From Castellaniella hirudinis_A (GTDB lineage: Bacteria > Pseudomonadota > Gammaproteobacteria > Burkholderiales > Burkholderiaceae_B), in NCBI RefSeq assembly GCF_047468865.1, contig NZ_JBLGTV010000003.1, forward strand, positions 248,001 through 312,000: 64,000 nt of DNA, written 5' to 3'. Positions 1 to 7,423 of this stretch are shown piece by piece; positions within the stretch are counted from its first letter, which is position 1, and every line of letters starts with the position of its first letter. A program made the translations under genes and the position numbers. The notes beneath the pieces are model-generated. The model made no database searches and was not told the origin of the DNA. It saw only the letters and a program-made list of their open reading frames with translations.

Positions 1-54
1 ACCCGGTTCACGGACACCCGGCCCTGGGGCTGGTATCTGCAAGGAGGCGATTGA
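1..54 (+). CDS. C-terminal tail of an upstream gene (partial, unidentified)
   Basis: Frame 1 is open from the first base to a TGA at 52-54 and encodes a short tail ending PWGWYLQGGD. The stop lies 2 bases before the ATG of the next gene, and that gene's Shine-Dalgarno sequence (aaggagg, 41-47) sits inside this frame. This spacing is typical of an operon. Only 17 residues are visible, so no function can be given. Confidence 0.5.
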   Translation, partial: TRFTDTRPWGWYLQGGD

Positions 55-56
55 TC

Positions 57-1091
57 ATGCAAGCCACGCCAGCGCTGGAACTATGGAAAGTGCATTGCCA
101 GGGCGAGCAGGGCCACGTCCTGATGTCCGGGGCCCCGGAGATCCCGGGCGGCACTTTGCTCGAAAAAATGGATCATCTCAACCACGTGGACGACCGCTTG
201 CGCCGCTTCGTGACCCGGGAGCCCAGGGCGCATCTGGCCCAGTCGGTGAATCTGCTGGTCGATCTGGTGCGTGCCGATGCCGATGCGGGCTTTATCGTGC
301 TGCAGGCCGATCGGGCCCATCCCATGTCCGGCAGCAACTGCATCTGTGTGGTGACGGCGCTGCTGGAAAGCGGCCGGGTGGCCATGCAAGAGCCGGAGAC
401 CATCGTGCGCCTGGACACGCCCGCCGGGCTGATCGTGGCGCGCGCCGCTTGTCGTGGCGGCCGCTGCCTTTCAGTCAGCCTGGAAAATGTTCCCTGCTTT
501 GTCGAGGCCCTGGATGTCGCCCTCGATACCCGTGCGTGGGGGACGCTGCGCGTGGATATCGCCTTTGGCGGGGTCTACTACGCGCTGGTGGATGTGGGCC
601 AGATCGGGCTGTCCATTGCGCCGGCCCAGGCGCGGGCTTTGGCGGAGGCGGGCATTGCCATCAAGCGGCAGCTGGCCCGGGAAGTCCAGGTGCAGCATCC
701 CGTCCTGGCTTCCCTGTCCGAAATCGCCTATGTCATGTTTCGTCAGGAAGAAGCGCCCGGGGTTGTACGCACCTGCACTACCCTGTTGCCGGGGCGGGTG
801 GATCGCTCGCCGTGCGGCACCGGCAGTTCGGCCAATCTGGCCGTCAATTTTGCGCGTGGCCGGGTGCGCGAAGGGGACGGCATTCTGTCGCGTTCCATCA
901 TCGGCGGCGAGTTCCGCGCCGAAGTTTCGCGCATCACCGTCGTGGGCGACCGGCAGGCCATCGTCCCCCGTGTCACAGGCAGCGCCTATGTCTATGGACG
1001 GGAAACCCTGTTCCAGGCCGCCGATGATCCTTTTGCCGAAGGCTTCGTCCTGTCGGATACGTGGGGATCCCAGGTCGATCTCCTGGGTTGA
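57..1091 (+). CDS. Proline racemase / hydroxyproline epimerase family protein (Ser/Cys catalytic pair)
   Basis: The 344-residue product belongs to the two-domain proline racemase superfamily (proline racemase, 4-hydroxyproline 2-epimerase, trans-3-hydroxy-L-proline dehydratase), which acts at C-alpha of proline-type substrates in the cytoplasm. The second catalytic motif is intact (SPCGTGSSAN, Cys253). At the first site, where racemases carry Cys, there is Ser91 (PMSGSN). The superfamily contains Ser/Cys members distinct from classical Cys/Cys racemases, so a hydroxyproline epimerase or dehydratase is more likely than a proline racemase. ATG at 57 is preferred over TTG at 51 because aaggagg (41-47) is 9 bases upstream of the ATG. 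It almost abuts the preceding partial gene, which suggests an operon for amino-acid use. Confidence 0.85.
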   Translation: MQATPALELWKVHCQGEQGHVLMSGAPEIPGGTLLEKMDHLNHVDDRLRRFVTREPRAHLAQSVNLLVDLVRADADAGFIVLQADRAHPMSGSNCICVVTALLESGRVAMQEPETIVRLDTPAGLIVARAACRGGRCLSVSLENVPCFVEALDVALDTRAWGTLRVDIAFGGVYYALVDVGQIGLSIAPAQARALAEAGIAIKRQLAREVQVQHPVLASLSEIAYVMFRQEEAPGVVRTCTTLLPGRVDRSPCGTGSSANLAVNFARGRVREGDGILSRSIIGGEFRAEVSRITVVGDRQAIVPRVTGSAYVYGRETLFQAADDPFAEGFVLSDTWGSQVDLLG

Positions 1092-1156
1092 ATCGCGCAG
1101 CGGGAGATGGCATCCGGGGCTGTTCCCGCCGACGGGGCGGTGGCGCGCCGGCGGCT

Positions 1157-1720
1157 TCAGGGGCCGTTGGCGGGCGGCGGCGCCGTGGCGGGGCGCGGCG
1201 GGTAGTGCACGCTGCCGTCCGCCTGGACAGCGGCCCCGCGTGTCAGGCTGGCCGGGGTATCGTGGCCCGGCCCCATGAGGTGCCGCACCGGAATGCCCCG
1301 GGCCAGCAGATAGTCGCTGACGATGCGCCGATGGCAGCGCCACCAGACTGCTTCGGAACACATGATGGCGCAGCGCTGCGCCTGAGCGCGCTGGATCAGG
1401 GTCTCCAGGCCCTGGCGGAAGGCGTCGGTCAGCGCATAATCGGCGTAATGGTGGAAGCTGTCGTTTTCCCAAAAACCATTGGTTTCCGGGGGAATGGTCT
1501 TCGATTTGCCGCGCAGCCCGCCCAGGGCGGCCAGGTGCTCATAGTCGATCCGATACGCGGCCAGGGCGGCGGGCAGGGTGTCCTGGTTGAACTGCGGATT
1601 GGTGCGCGAGCGCGGCACGGTGCGGATATCGACCAGGCGCTCGATGCCCGCGGCTTGCAGAATCGCCGCGAATGCCGCCAGAGGGTGGGTGGAGTGCCCG
1701 ATGGTATAGAGGGTTGGCAT
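1157..1720 (-). CDS. DUF488 family protein
   Basis: The 187-residue protein opens with the family's TIGHST motif and carries the conserved VDIRTVPRSR segment and the late CSEAVWWRCHRRI motif (a Cys-Glu followed by Cys-His-Arg). These define DUF488, a family of small cytoplasmic proteins without an established biochemical role. The last 25 or so residues are Pro/Ala-rich and probably disordered. It starts 13 bases after the stop of the outer-membrane barrel gene on the same strand, with no convincing ribosome-binding site of its own, so it is probably co-transcribed and translationally linked. Confidence 0.85.
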   Translation of the reverse strand: MPTLYTIGHSTHPLAAFAAILQAAGIERLVDIRTVPRSRTNPQFNQDTLPAALAAYRIDYEHLAALGGLRGKSKTIPPETNGFWENDSFHHYADYALTDAFRQGLETLIQRAQAQRCAIMCSEAVWWRCHRRIVSDYLLARGIPVRHLMGPGHDTPASLTRGAAVQADGSVHYPPRPATAPPPANGP

Positions 1721-1733
1721 GGCTTGGCGTGGC

Positions 1734-2552
1734 TCAGAAGCGGTATTGCAGCCCCACGATGAACAAATCGTATTTCAGCTTGCCCAGGCGGACGTCCCAG
1801 GTATCCGTGGGGAGGTGTTCGCCCGGATAGTCGGTGCGCCCGAATGTATAGCGGGTGCCGGCGACGCCCAGGCGCCGGTATTCGGTAAACACGGTCAGGG
1901 CCGGGGTCAGCCGGCCCTTGACGCCCAGGCGCAACTGGTAGGCGAATGCCGTGTCCGATGCGCTGGCGTCTGAATTGAAGTGGTTGATGCCGGGTTCGGA
2001 CGGGTTGGCGGAATCCGCCCCGGAGATCGAGAGCCGGGCCGCGCCGGCCCCGGCCCCGATATAAGGGAAAAAGCGCTGCGAGTAAGGGGTTTCGAGCGTC
2101 AGCACGGCATTGGCCATCAAGAGATAACCCTGCATGGGGATCGTGACGTATTGCGTGCCCAGAAAGGCGGGATCGACGGGCATGGTGCCCTTGGGCGTGT
2201 GCTTGCCCAGGTACAGACCTTCGAGTTCGAGCGCGGGCCGGATGCCCCAGCCTGCCTGGCCGGGCCGGATCGCGCCCCATTCGTAGCCCGCCTGCACGCC
2301 CCCCAGCCCCAGGCCGGGCGTGTCGGTGCCGCCGTCGGCGTCGATGGAAAGATTGGGCAGCGGGCGCGGCAGGAACACCGTGCCCACCTGGCGCAGCGAG
2401 GTGTTGCGCAGCGTGCCCAGGCCCCCGAATACGCCCAGGTATGGGCCGTCGGCACCGGGTTCACCCGCCGCCTGGCCGGGGGCGGCGGCGGACAGGCCGA
2501 TGGCCAGGACGACAGGCAGTGACAAGTGCTTCAGGTGACGGGCTGGCGGCAT
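1734..2552 (-). CDS. Outer-membrane beta-barrel protein
   Basis: The 272-residue precursor has a signal peptide (basic start, hydrophobic stretch about 11-22, cleavage near GQAAG at 26-30). The mature part has alternating aromatic and polar strands and ends in ...VGLQYRF, the terminal phenylalanine recognised by the BAM complex. Segments such as YLGVFGGLG, FPYIGAGAGAARL and FAYQLRLGVKGRL resemble the outer-membrane beta-barrel domain of OmpW/OmpA-like small barrels. The ATG is preceded by ggagg five bases upstream. The ligand is unknown. It is the first gene of a probable two-gene unit with the DUF488 gene. Confidence 0.75.
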   Translation of the reverse strand: MPPARHLKHLSLPVVLAIGLSAAAPGQAAGEPGADGPYLGVFGGLGTLRNTSLRQVGTVFLPRPLPNLSIDADGGTDTPGLGLGGVQAGYEWGAIRPGQAGWGIRPALELEGLYLGKHTPKGTMPVDPAFLGTQYVTIPMQGYLLMANAVLTLETPYSQRFFPYIGAGAGAARLSISGADSANPSEPGINHFNSDASASDTAFAYQLRLGVKGRLTPALTVFTEYRRLGVAGTRYTFGRTDYPGEHLPTDTWDVRLGKLKYDLFIVGLQYRF

Positions 2553-2712
2553 GGGGCCTCCTTGGCGGGCAGTGTCCTGCTAGTGTACCGGCAAGTGCCG
2601 AGAGGCTACCCGGCCTGCGTCAAGCCCAAGTGATCGCGCCGGGATCGAAGGGGCGTCGCCCCGTCTTATGTACGGCTGACAACGTCGTGTGGGATCAGCT
2701 CGGCTGGGTCGG

Positions 2713-3129
2713 TCATTTGTGTGCTGCGCGTTCGAGGTGAGCGAGTGCTTCGGGGACGGCGTTGGCCACGCGCAGCAGCTTGTCCATGGCGTCAGACTGG
2801 GCGACATCATCGTGCTCATACTTGGAGAAGGCCACCGGGCCGCCACCGAAAATTCTGGCTGCCTGTGCCTGGGTGAGCCCAAGCGATTCACGTAGCGCCC
2901 GAATCTGTGCGCCAGTCAGCAGGCCATCCACTGTTTTGCGGAAAGCGATCGTGGCCCGTTTATTCTGCCGTGTTTGAACTGCGCTCGCTTGCTCCGATCC
3001 GCAGGCATCGCAAACGGAATACCGGGAATCCAGCATGGCCGTATGGCCACGGTATTTCACCTCGATCGATTCTATGTGCTCGTGCAGTTCACCCGCTTCG
3101 CAGATGGGGCATGAATTGTGCTTGCTCAT
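2713..3129 (-). CDS. MqsA-like antitoxin (zinc-binding domain plus HTH)
   Basis: The 138-residue protein has the two-part architecture of MqsA antitoxins: an N-terminal zinc-binding module with CPIC (Cys7, Cys10) and CDAC (Cys40, Cys43), then an XRE-type helix-turn-helix at about 72-125 (LRESLGLTQAQAARIF...FSKYE). In the family the N-terminal part neutralises the toxin and the HTH represses the operon. ATG at 3129 is chosen because a tgagg lies 6 bases upstream; a GTG at 3141 is in frame but has no better ribosome site. The start lies inside the end of the upstream gene, a usual toxin-antitoxin arrangement. Confidence 0.8.
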   Translation of the reverse strand: MSKHNSCPICEAGELHEHIESIEVKYRGHTAMLDSRYSVCDACGSEQASAVQTRQNKRATIAFRKTVDGLLTGAQIRALRESLGLTQAQAARIFGGGPVAFSKYEHDDVAQSDAMDKLLRVANAVPEALAHLERAAHK

Positions 3130-3439
3130 GATAAGCCTCACTCTTGGGGCTCGTGCATGGCCCGTTGGGATGCTGCTGGCACCATTCTGAGTTCCGATAC
3201 TTGCCTATGCTGAGGGCTTCGCTGACCAGCGTTCGGACATCCGTTATGTCGAAAGCCAATCGCTGCAAATCGAGTATGCATTTCCGGGTCCAGGCGATCA
3301 GCGCCTCGTCGCCTCTCTGTAAAACTGACCATATATCGGCCTTGTTGTATAGCGGGCCTCCAGCGATTCGGCGGTTTGTATAACCCACTGCGGGCGGATC
3401 GCCCTGGTAGACAGAGATATTCCTGTCTTTATTTACCAT
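3089..3439 (-). CDS. Small protein preceding the MqsA-like antitoxin (putative toxin, probably C-terminally altered)
   Basis: The 116-residue frame starts MVNKDRNISVY and is first in the two-gene unit, so it is the presumed toxin partner. The N-terminal 90 residues look like real protein (GYTNRRIAGGPLYNK, ALIAWTRKCI, YRNSEWCQQHPNGP). The last 22 residues (CTSPKSEAYHEQAQ...) read through the antitoxin's ribosome site and its first 41 bases and look unselected. In the adjacent frame the sequence after NGP would read ...AMHEPQE and stop at 3138, just before the antitoxin start. This suggests an internal deletion or frameshift removed part of the C-terminal region. I do not recognise the family with certainty. 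ATG at 3439 has aaagga 10 bases upstream; TTG at 3469 is an alternative start. Confidence 0.5.
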   Translation of the reverse strand: MVNKDRNISVYQGDPPAVGYTNRRIAGGPLYNKADIWSVLQRGDEALIAWTRKCILDLQRLAFDITDVRTLVSEALSIGKYRNSEWCQQHPNGPCTSPKSEAYHEQAQFMPHLRSG

Positions 3440-3447
3440 TATGGTAA
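3433..3447. promoter_or_regulatory. Palindrome over the toxin start codon (candidate antitoxin operator)
   Basis: TTACCAT-T-ATGGTAA is a perfect inverted repeat with 7-base arms. It covers the start codon (3437-3439 on the minus strand) of the first gene in the MqsA-like module. MqsA-type antitoxins autorepress through palindromes in their own promoter region, so this is a plausible operator. No binding data exist. Confidence 0.4.
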
Positions 3448-3469
3448 TATCCTTTGCCGCCAAATTCAA

Positions 3470-3786
3470 GTGAGATGCCCAGCATCAATCCAGGTATTTT
3501 GTATCGTCGTCACAGCAGCATGCAGACCGCCAGGGCCAGGGCACCGGATTGCACTGCGTGTCGGTGGTCGCTCATTTGGCGCAGCATGGCCCGAACCTCC
3601 TGCCATTGCAGCATACGATCCCGGTTTTTGGTGTTCGCAGGGTTGCGAATGTCACGGCAGGGGTTGTGTTCCGCACACCCTCATTTTCGCGGCGCACCGA
3701 GGCGGCAGAGGTCTTTTAAGGGTTGTCTTGTAACCCACTGATTTCGCTGAATATTTATGTTATGCTGTCAGCTGCTTTCAGACCAG
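3470..3786. other. Intergenic stretch without a supported gene
   Basis: About 317 bases between the toxin-like gene and the 3' end of the tRNA. Reading frames here are short and show no family motifs. It is less GC-rich near the tRNA (around 3740-3775). No copy of the tRNA 3' end was found, so there is no sign of an integrated element. It must contain the promoter of the minus-strand toxin-antitoxin unit, which I could not place. Confidence 0.4.
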
Positions 3787-3871
3787 TGGTGCGAACGGAG
3801 AGACTTGAACTCTCACGCCTTGCGGCGCCAGGACCTAAACCTGGTGCGTCTACCAATTCCGCCACGTTCGC
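3787..3871 (-). tRNA. tRNA-Leu (anticodon UAG)
   Basis: On the minus strand the sequence folds as a long-variable-arm tRNA. The acceptor stem is GCGAACG/CGTTCGC (7 pairs), the D arm contains GGCGGAATTGGTAGACGC, and the anticodon stem CCAGG/CCTGG encloses the loop TTTAGGT, giving anticodon UAG. The T arm contains GTTCAAGTC. The discriminator A and the CCA end (3787-3790) are encoded. The length is 85 bases. Confidence 0.95.
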
Positions 3872-3885
3872 TAGGGTAGCCGAAA

Positions 3886-3891
3886 ATTATA
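3886..3891 (-). promoter_or_regulatory. -10 element for tRNA-Leu
   Basis: A perfect TATAAT on the minus strand ends 14 bases before the mature 5' end of the tRNA, which fits a short leader. No good -35 hexamer is present at 16-18 bases; a TTGACG further upstream is too far away. Confidence 0.5.
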
Positions 3892-3985
3892 ACGTAAAAA
3901 CCTCGGCGGCCGTGCTTTGATACGTCAAGCGCCACTTTCCGCTAAAATACTTCGTTTACTGTCCATAACTATCAATAGGTTCCGA

Positions 3986-5296
3986 ATGCAGCCCGTGGTT
4001 GAAAAACTCTCCGGCCTAGAGCGCCGTGTCGATCTAAGCGTTTCTGTCGCCGACATCGAAAAGGAAGTCCAGGCCCAGCTTAAGCGCGTCGCCCGCACGG
4101 CCAAGGTTCAAGGGTTTCGCCCCGGCAAGGCCCCTTTGTCCATCATCGAACGCAGCCACGGCCCGTCGGTGCGCTACGACGTTGTCAATAACCAGATTGG
4201 CAAAACCCTGGATCAGGTCATTGCCGACACCAATTTGCGTGTGGCCGGCAGCCCCACGCTAGAACCCAAGCTCGAAGACGTGGACGAAGGCGTCATGGCC
4301 TTCACCGCCACCTTCGAAGTCTATCCCGACGTCGAACTGCCCGACCTGTCCACGCTGCAAGTCACCCGCAGCACGGTCGAGGTCGGCGACGCCGAAGTGC
4401 AAAAGACGCTGGACATCCTGCGTCGCCAGCGCACCGTCTTCAAGCCTGCGGCCGACCGCGCCGCGCAGGACGGCGACCGCGTGACCCTGGATTTCGCGGG
4501 CACCATCGACGGCGTGGCTTTCGACGGCGGCACCGCCCAGGATTTCCCCTTCGTGCTGGGGCAGGGCCGCATGCTGGCCGAGTTCGAAGCCGCCACGCAG
4601 GGCATGAAGGCCGGTGAAAGCAAGACCTTCCCGCTCGACTTCCCCGAAGACTACGGCAGCGAGACCGTGGCGGGCAAGCAGGCCGAATTCACCATCACGG
4701 TCAAGGAAGTCGCCGAACCCGAACTTCCCGAAGTCGATGCCGATTTCGCCAAGGCCCTGGGCCAGGCCGAAGGCGATGTCGATGCCTTGCTGGCCGACGT
4801 GCGCGGCAATGTGCAGCGCGAGGCCGAGGCCCGCGCCAAGAACCGCACCAAGGCCAGCGTCATGGATGCCCTGGCCGCCGCCTGCGCCTTCGACCTGCCC
4901 AAGGCCCTGGTGGACAGCGAAATCGCCAACCGCACCGCCGCCGCCCGCGAAGAACTCAAGCAGCGCGGCCTGCCCAACGCCGACACCATCGACATCCCGG
5001 AAGACACTTTCCTTGAAGAAGCCCAGCGCCGCGTGCGCCTGGGGCTGCTGGTGGCCGAGCTCATCAAGTCCGCCGACCTGCAGGCCAAGCCCGAACAAGT
5101 CCGCGCCCGCATCGAAGACTTTGCCAAAAGCTACGAGCAGCCCGCCCAGGTGGTCACGTACTATCTGTCCGATCGCCAGCGCCGCGCCGAAATCGAATCC
5201 CTGGTGCTCGAAGACAATGTCGTCGATCACGTCCTGGCGGCTGCCCAGGTCACTGACGAAGCCGTCGATTTTGATACCTTGATGGGAACGCGTTAA
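3986..5296 (+). CDS. tig: Trigger factor (ribosome-associated chaperone and prolyl isomerase)
   Basis: The 436-residue protein is full length for the family. The N-terminal ribosome-binding domain has the signature GFRPGKAP (43-50), which docks to protein L23 at the exit tunnel. An FKBP-type prolyl isomerase domain follows (about 155-245, with GDRVTLDFAGTIDG and the FPLDFPEDYG region), then the helical chaperone arms. ATG at 3986 gives the standard MQPVVEKLSGLERR start; upstream in-frame codons encode nothing conserved. The stop overlaps the clpP start by one base (TAATG), so the two are translationally coupled, and the order tig-clpP-clpX-lon is the usual proteobacterial one. Confidence 0.97.
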   Translation: MQPVVEKLSGLERRVDLSVSVADIEKEVQAQLKRVARTAKVQGFRPGKAPLSIIERSHGPSVRYDVVNNQIGKTLDQVIADTNLRVAGSPTLEPKLEDVDEGVMAFTATFEVYPDVELPDLSTLQVTRSTVEVGDAEVQKTLDILRRQRTVFKPAADRAAQDGDRVTLDFAGTIDGVAFDGGTAQDFPFVLGQGRMLAEFEAATQGMKAGESKTFPLDFPEDYGSETVAGKQAEFTITVKEVAEPELPEVDADFAKALGQAEGDVDALLADVRGNVQREAEARAKNRTKASVMDALAAACAFDLPKALVDSEIANRTAAAREELKQRGLPNADTIDIPEDTFLEEAQRRVRLGLLVAELIKSADLQAKPEQVRARIEDFAKSYEQPAQVVTYYLSDRQRRAEIESLVLEDNVVDHVLAAAQVTDEAVDFDTLMGTR

Positions 5297-5955
5297 TGTC
5301 CAGGTTCACCGATTTCTATGCGTCCATGTATGGCGGGGACGCGGTAGTCCCCACGGGCCTGGGCTATGTGCCCATCGTGATCGAGCAGTCCGGCCGGGGC
5401 GAACGTTCCTACGACATCTACTCGCGGCTGCTGCGCGAGCGGGTCATCTTCTTCGTCGGTCCGGTCAACGATCAGTCCGCCAACCTGGTGGTGGCGCAGT
5501 TGCTGTTCCTGGAATCGGAGAACCCCGACAAAGACATTTCCCTGTATATCAATTCGCCGGGCGGCTCGGTGTATGCCGGCATGGCCATCTACGACACCAT
5601 GCAGTTCGTCAAGCCGTCCGTGTCCACCTTGTGCACGGGCCTGGCGGCCAGCATGGGGGCTTTCCTGCTGGCCGCCGGCGAGAAAGGCAAGCGCTATGCG
5701 CTGCCCAATTCGCGTATCATGATCCATCAGCCTTCGGGCGGCGCGCAGGGCCAGGCCTCCGACATCCAGATCCAGGCCAAGGAAATCCTCAGCCTGCGCG
5801 AACGCCTCAACGGCATCCTGGCCGAACGCACCGGCCAGGACATCCAACGCATCGAAATCGACACCGAACGTGATAATTTCATGTCGGCCGATGATGCCCA
5901 GGTCTACGGCCTGATTGATAAAGTCCTGGTTTCGCGCACCGACGAAACCAAATAA
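5296..5955 (+). CDS. clpP: ATP-dependent Clp protease, proteolytic subunit
   Basis: The 219-residue serine protease subunit assembles into the two-ring, 14-subunit chamber fed by ClpX or ClpA. The catalytic triad is visible: Ser119 in GLAASMGAFLL, His144 in RIMIHQPSGG and Asp193 in TERDNF. The oxyanion-region motif INSPGGSVYAGMAIYD (85-100) is intact. The N-terminal extension is short, as is typical. It overlaps tig by one base and is followed 13 bases later by clpX, consistent with co-expression of protease and unfoldase. Confidence 0.97.
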   Translation: MSRFTDFYASMYGGDAVVPTGLGYVPIVIEQSGRGERSYDIYSRLLRERVIFFVGPVNDQSANLVVAQLLFLESENPDKDISLYINSPGGSVYAGMAIYDTMQFVKPSVSTLCTGLAASMGAFLLAAGEKGKRYALPNSRIMIHQPSGGAQGQASDIQIQAKEILSLRERLNGILAERTGQDIQRIEIDTERDNFMSADDAQVYGLIDKVLVSRTDETK

Positions 5956-5968
5956 GTACGGGTTTGCC

Positions 5969-7264
5969 ATGACCGAAAAAAAGGGTTCCGGCGAGGATAA
6001 ACACTTGCACTGTTCCTTCTGCAACAAAAGCCAGGCTGAAGTCCACAAACTGATCGCGGGGCCTTCCGTGTTCATTTGCGACGAATGCATCACGCTGTGC
6101 AACGACATCATCCGCGACGACAAGCAGGAAGCCGCCCGCGAAGCCGTGCGCAACGAGCTCCCCACCCCCCAGGAAATCAAGACCTTCCTGGATGGCTATG
6201 TCATTGGCCAGGAAACGCCGAAGCGCAATCTGGCCGTGGCGGTATACAACCACTACAAACGCATCCGCTACGCCGACGCCAAAAGCGGCGACGTCGAGCT
6301 CTCCAAAAGCAACATTCTGCTGATCGGCCCCACCGGGTCGGGCAAGACGCTGCTGGCGCAAACCCTGGCGCGCATGCTGGACGTGCCGTTCGTCATGGCC
6401 GACGCCACCACCCTGACCGAAGCCGGCTACGTGGGGGAAGACGTCGAGAACATCATCCAGAAGCTGCTGCAGAACTGCAACTACGAAGTCGAAAAAGCCC
6501 AGCGCGCCATCGTCTACATCGACGAGATCGACAAGATTTCGCGCAAGGCCGACAACCCGTCCATCACCCGCGACGTTTCGGGCGAAGGCGTGCAGCAGGC
6601 GTTGCTGAAGCTCATCGAAGGCACCGTGGCCTCGGTGCCGCCGCAGGGCGGGCGCAAGCATCCCAATCAGGATTTCGTCCAGGTGGACACCACCAACATC
6701 CTGTTCATCGTGGGGGGCGCGTTCGACGGCCTCGAAAAAATCATCCGCGACCGCAGCGAACGCTCCGGCATCGGCTTTTCCGCCACGGTGCGGGCGCGCT
6801 CCGAGCGCGGCGTGGGCGAACTCTTTGCCGAGGTCGAGCCCGAAGACCTGATCAAGTTCGGCCTGATCCCGGAACTGGTCGGGCGGCTGCCGGTGGTGGC
6901 CACCCTCGAAGAACTCACCGAGGACACCCTGGTGCGCATCCTGACCGAACCGCGCAATGCGGTGGTCAAGCAATTCCAGAAGCTCTTCGAGATGGAAGAC
7001 GTCCAGCTCGACGTCACCCCGGAAGCCCTGGCCGCCATTGCCCGGCGCGCCATCAAGCGCCGCACCGGGGCGCGGGGCCTGCGCTCCATCATGGAGCAAT
7101 CCCTGCTGGGCACCATGTTCGACCTGCCTTCCAGCCTGGACATCAACCGGGTGGTGCTGGACGCCGACGCGGTCGAAGGCCAGGGCAAGCCGCAGTTGGT
7201 CAAGGGCCCGCGCAGCAAGCCCGAAGCCGACGACAGCAAGCCGCTGCGCACGGCGGCGGCTTGA
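5969..7264 (+). CDS. clpX: ATP-dependent Clp protease, ATP-binding subunit ClpX
   Basis: The 431-residue AAA+ unfoldase recognises, unfolds and threads substrates into ClpP. The N-terminal zinc domain has CSFC (Cys15, Cys18) and CDEC (Cys37, Cys40). The AAA+ module shows Walker A GPTGSGKT, pore loop GYVGED, Walker B YIDEIDK and the arginine-rich stretch RDRSERSGIGF, followed by the small domain (IPELVGRLPVV, RRTGARGLRSI). ATG at 5969 is the conserved start (MTEKKG); the in-frame region before it belongs to the clpP end. Confidence 0.97.
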   Translation: MTEKKGSGEDKHLHCSFCNKSQAEVHKLIAGPSVFICDECITLCNDIIRDDKQEAAREAVRNELPTPQEIKTFLDGYVIGQETPKRNLAVAVYNHYKRIRYADAKSGDVELSKSNILLIGPTGSGKTLLAQTLARMLDVPFVMADATTLTEAGYVGEDVENIIQKLLQNCNYEVEKAQRAIVYIDEIDKISRKADNPSITRDVSGEGVQQALLKLIEGTVASVPPQGGRKHPNQDFVQVDTTNILFIVGGAFDGLEKIIRDRSERSGIGFSATVRARSERGVGELFAEVEPEDLIKFGLIPELVGRLPVVATLEELTEDTLVRILTEPRNAVVKQFQKLFEMEDVQLDVTPEALAAIARRAIKRRTGARGLRSIMEQSLLGTMFDLPSSLDINRVVLDADAVEGQGKPQLVKGPRSKPEADDSKPLRTAAA

Positions 7265-7320
7265 TCGGTCAACCCCGCAATCGGGCTTGCAGTAACGCGT
7301 ATACTAAAACAGTGCCGGGT

Positions 7321-7349
7321 CTTGAAATCCACCGACCCGGCACCATTTA
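7321..7349 (+). promoter_or_regulatory. Heat-shock (sigma-32) type promoter for lon
   Basis: CTTGAAA (7321-7327), a 13-base spacer, then CACCATTTA (7341-7349). Against the RpoH consensus CTTGAAA-N(11-16)-CCCCATnTA, the -35 is perfect and the -10 differs at one base. lon is a classical RpoH target. The promoter overlaps a 10-base-pair inverted repeat (GTGCCGGGTC 7312-7321 / GACCCGGCAC 7334-7343), which could be a clpX transcript 3' hairpin or an operator. Confidence 0.75.
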
Positions 7350-7367
7350 TACCAGCAGGCAACATGC

Positions 7368-7395
7368 AAAAAAGGAAGCCTGCGCTTCCTTTTTT
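7368..7395 (+). terminator. Terminator-like hairpin in the clpX-lon gap
   Basis: AAAAAAGGAAG / CTTCCTTTTTT forms a perfect 11-base-pair stem with a 6-base loop (cctgcg) and a U tract. It can end the clpX transcript. It also lies downstream of the lon heat-shock promoter, so it is in the predicted lon leader and could attenuate lon. Confidence 0.65.
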
Positions 7396-7423
7396 ATTGG
7401 AATAACCGTTTTAGGAAGCAACC

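Noticed and set aside
3454..3741. Two small plus-strand frames in the gap before the tRNA
   Set aside because: No ribosome-binding site, no recognisable motif and atypical composition (Cys/Arg/Ser-rich); treated as intergenic.
2713..3871. Genomic island integrated at tRNA-Leu carrying the toxin-antitoxin module
   Set aside because: No duplicated tRNA 3' end, integrase or clear boundary was found on the side of the tRNA 3' end.
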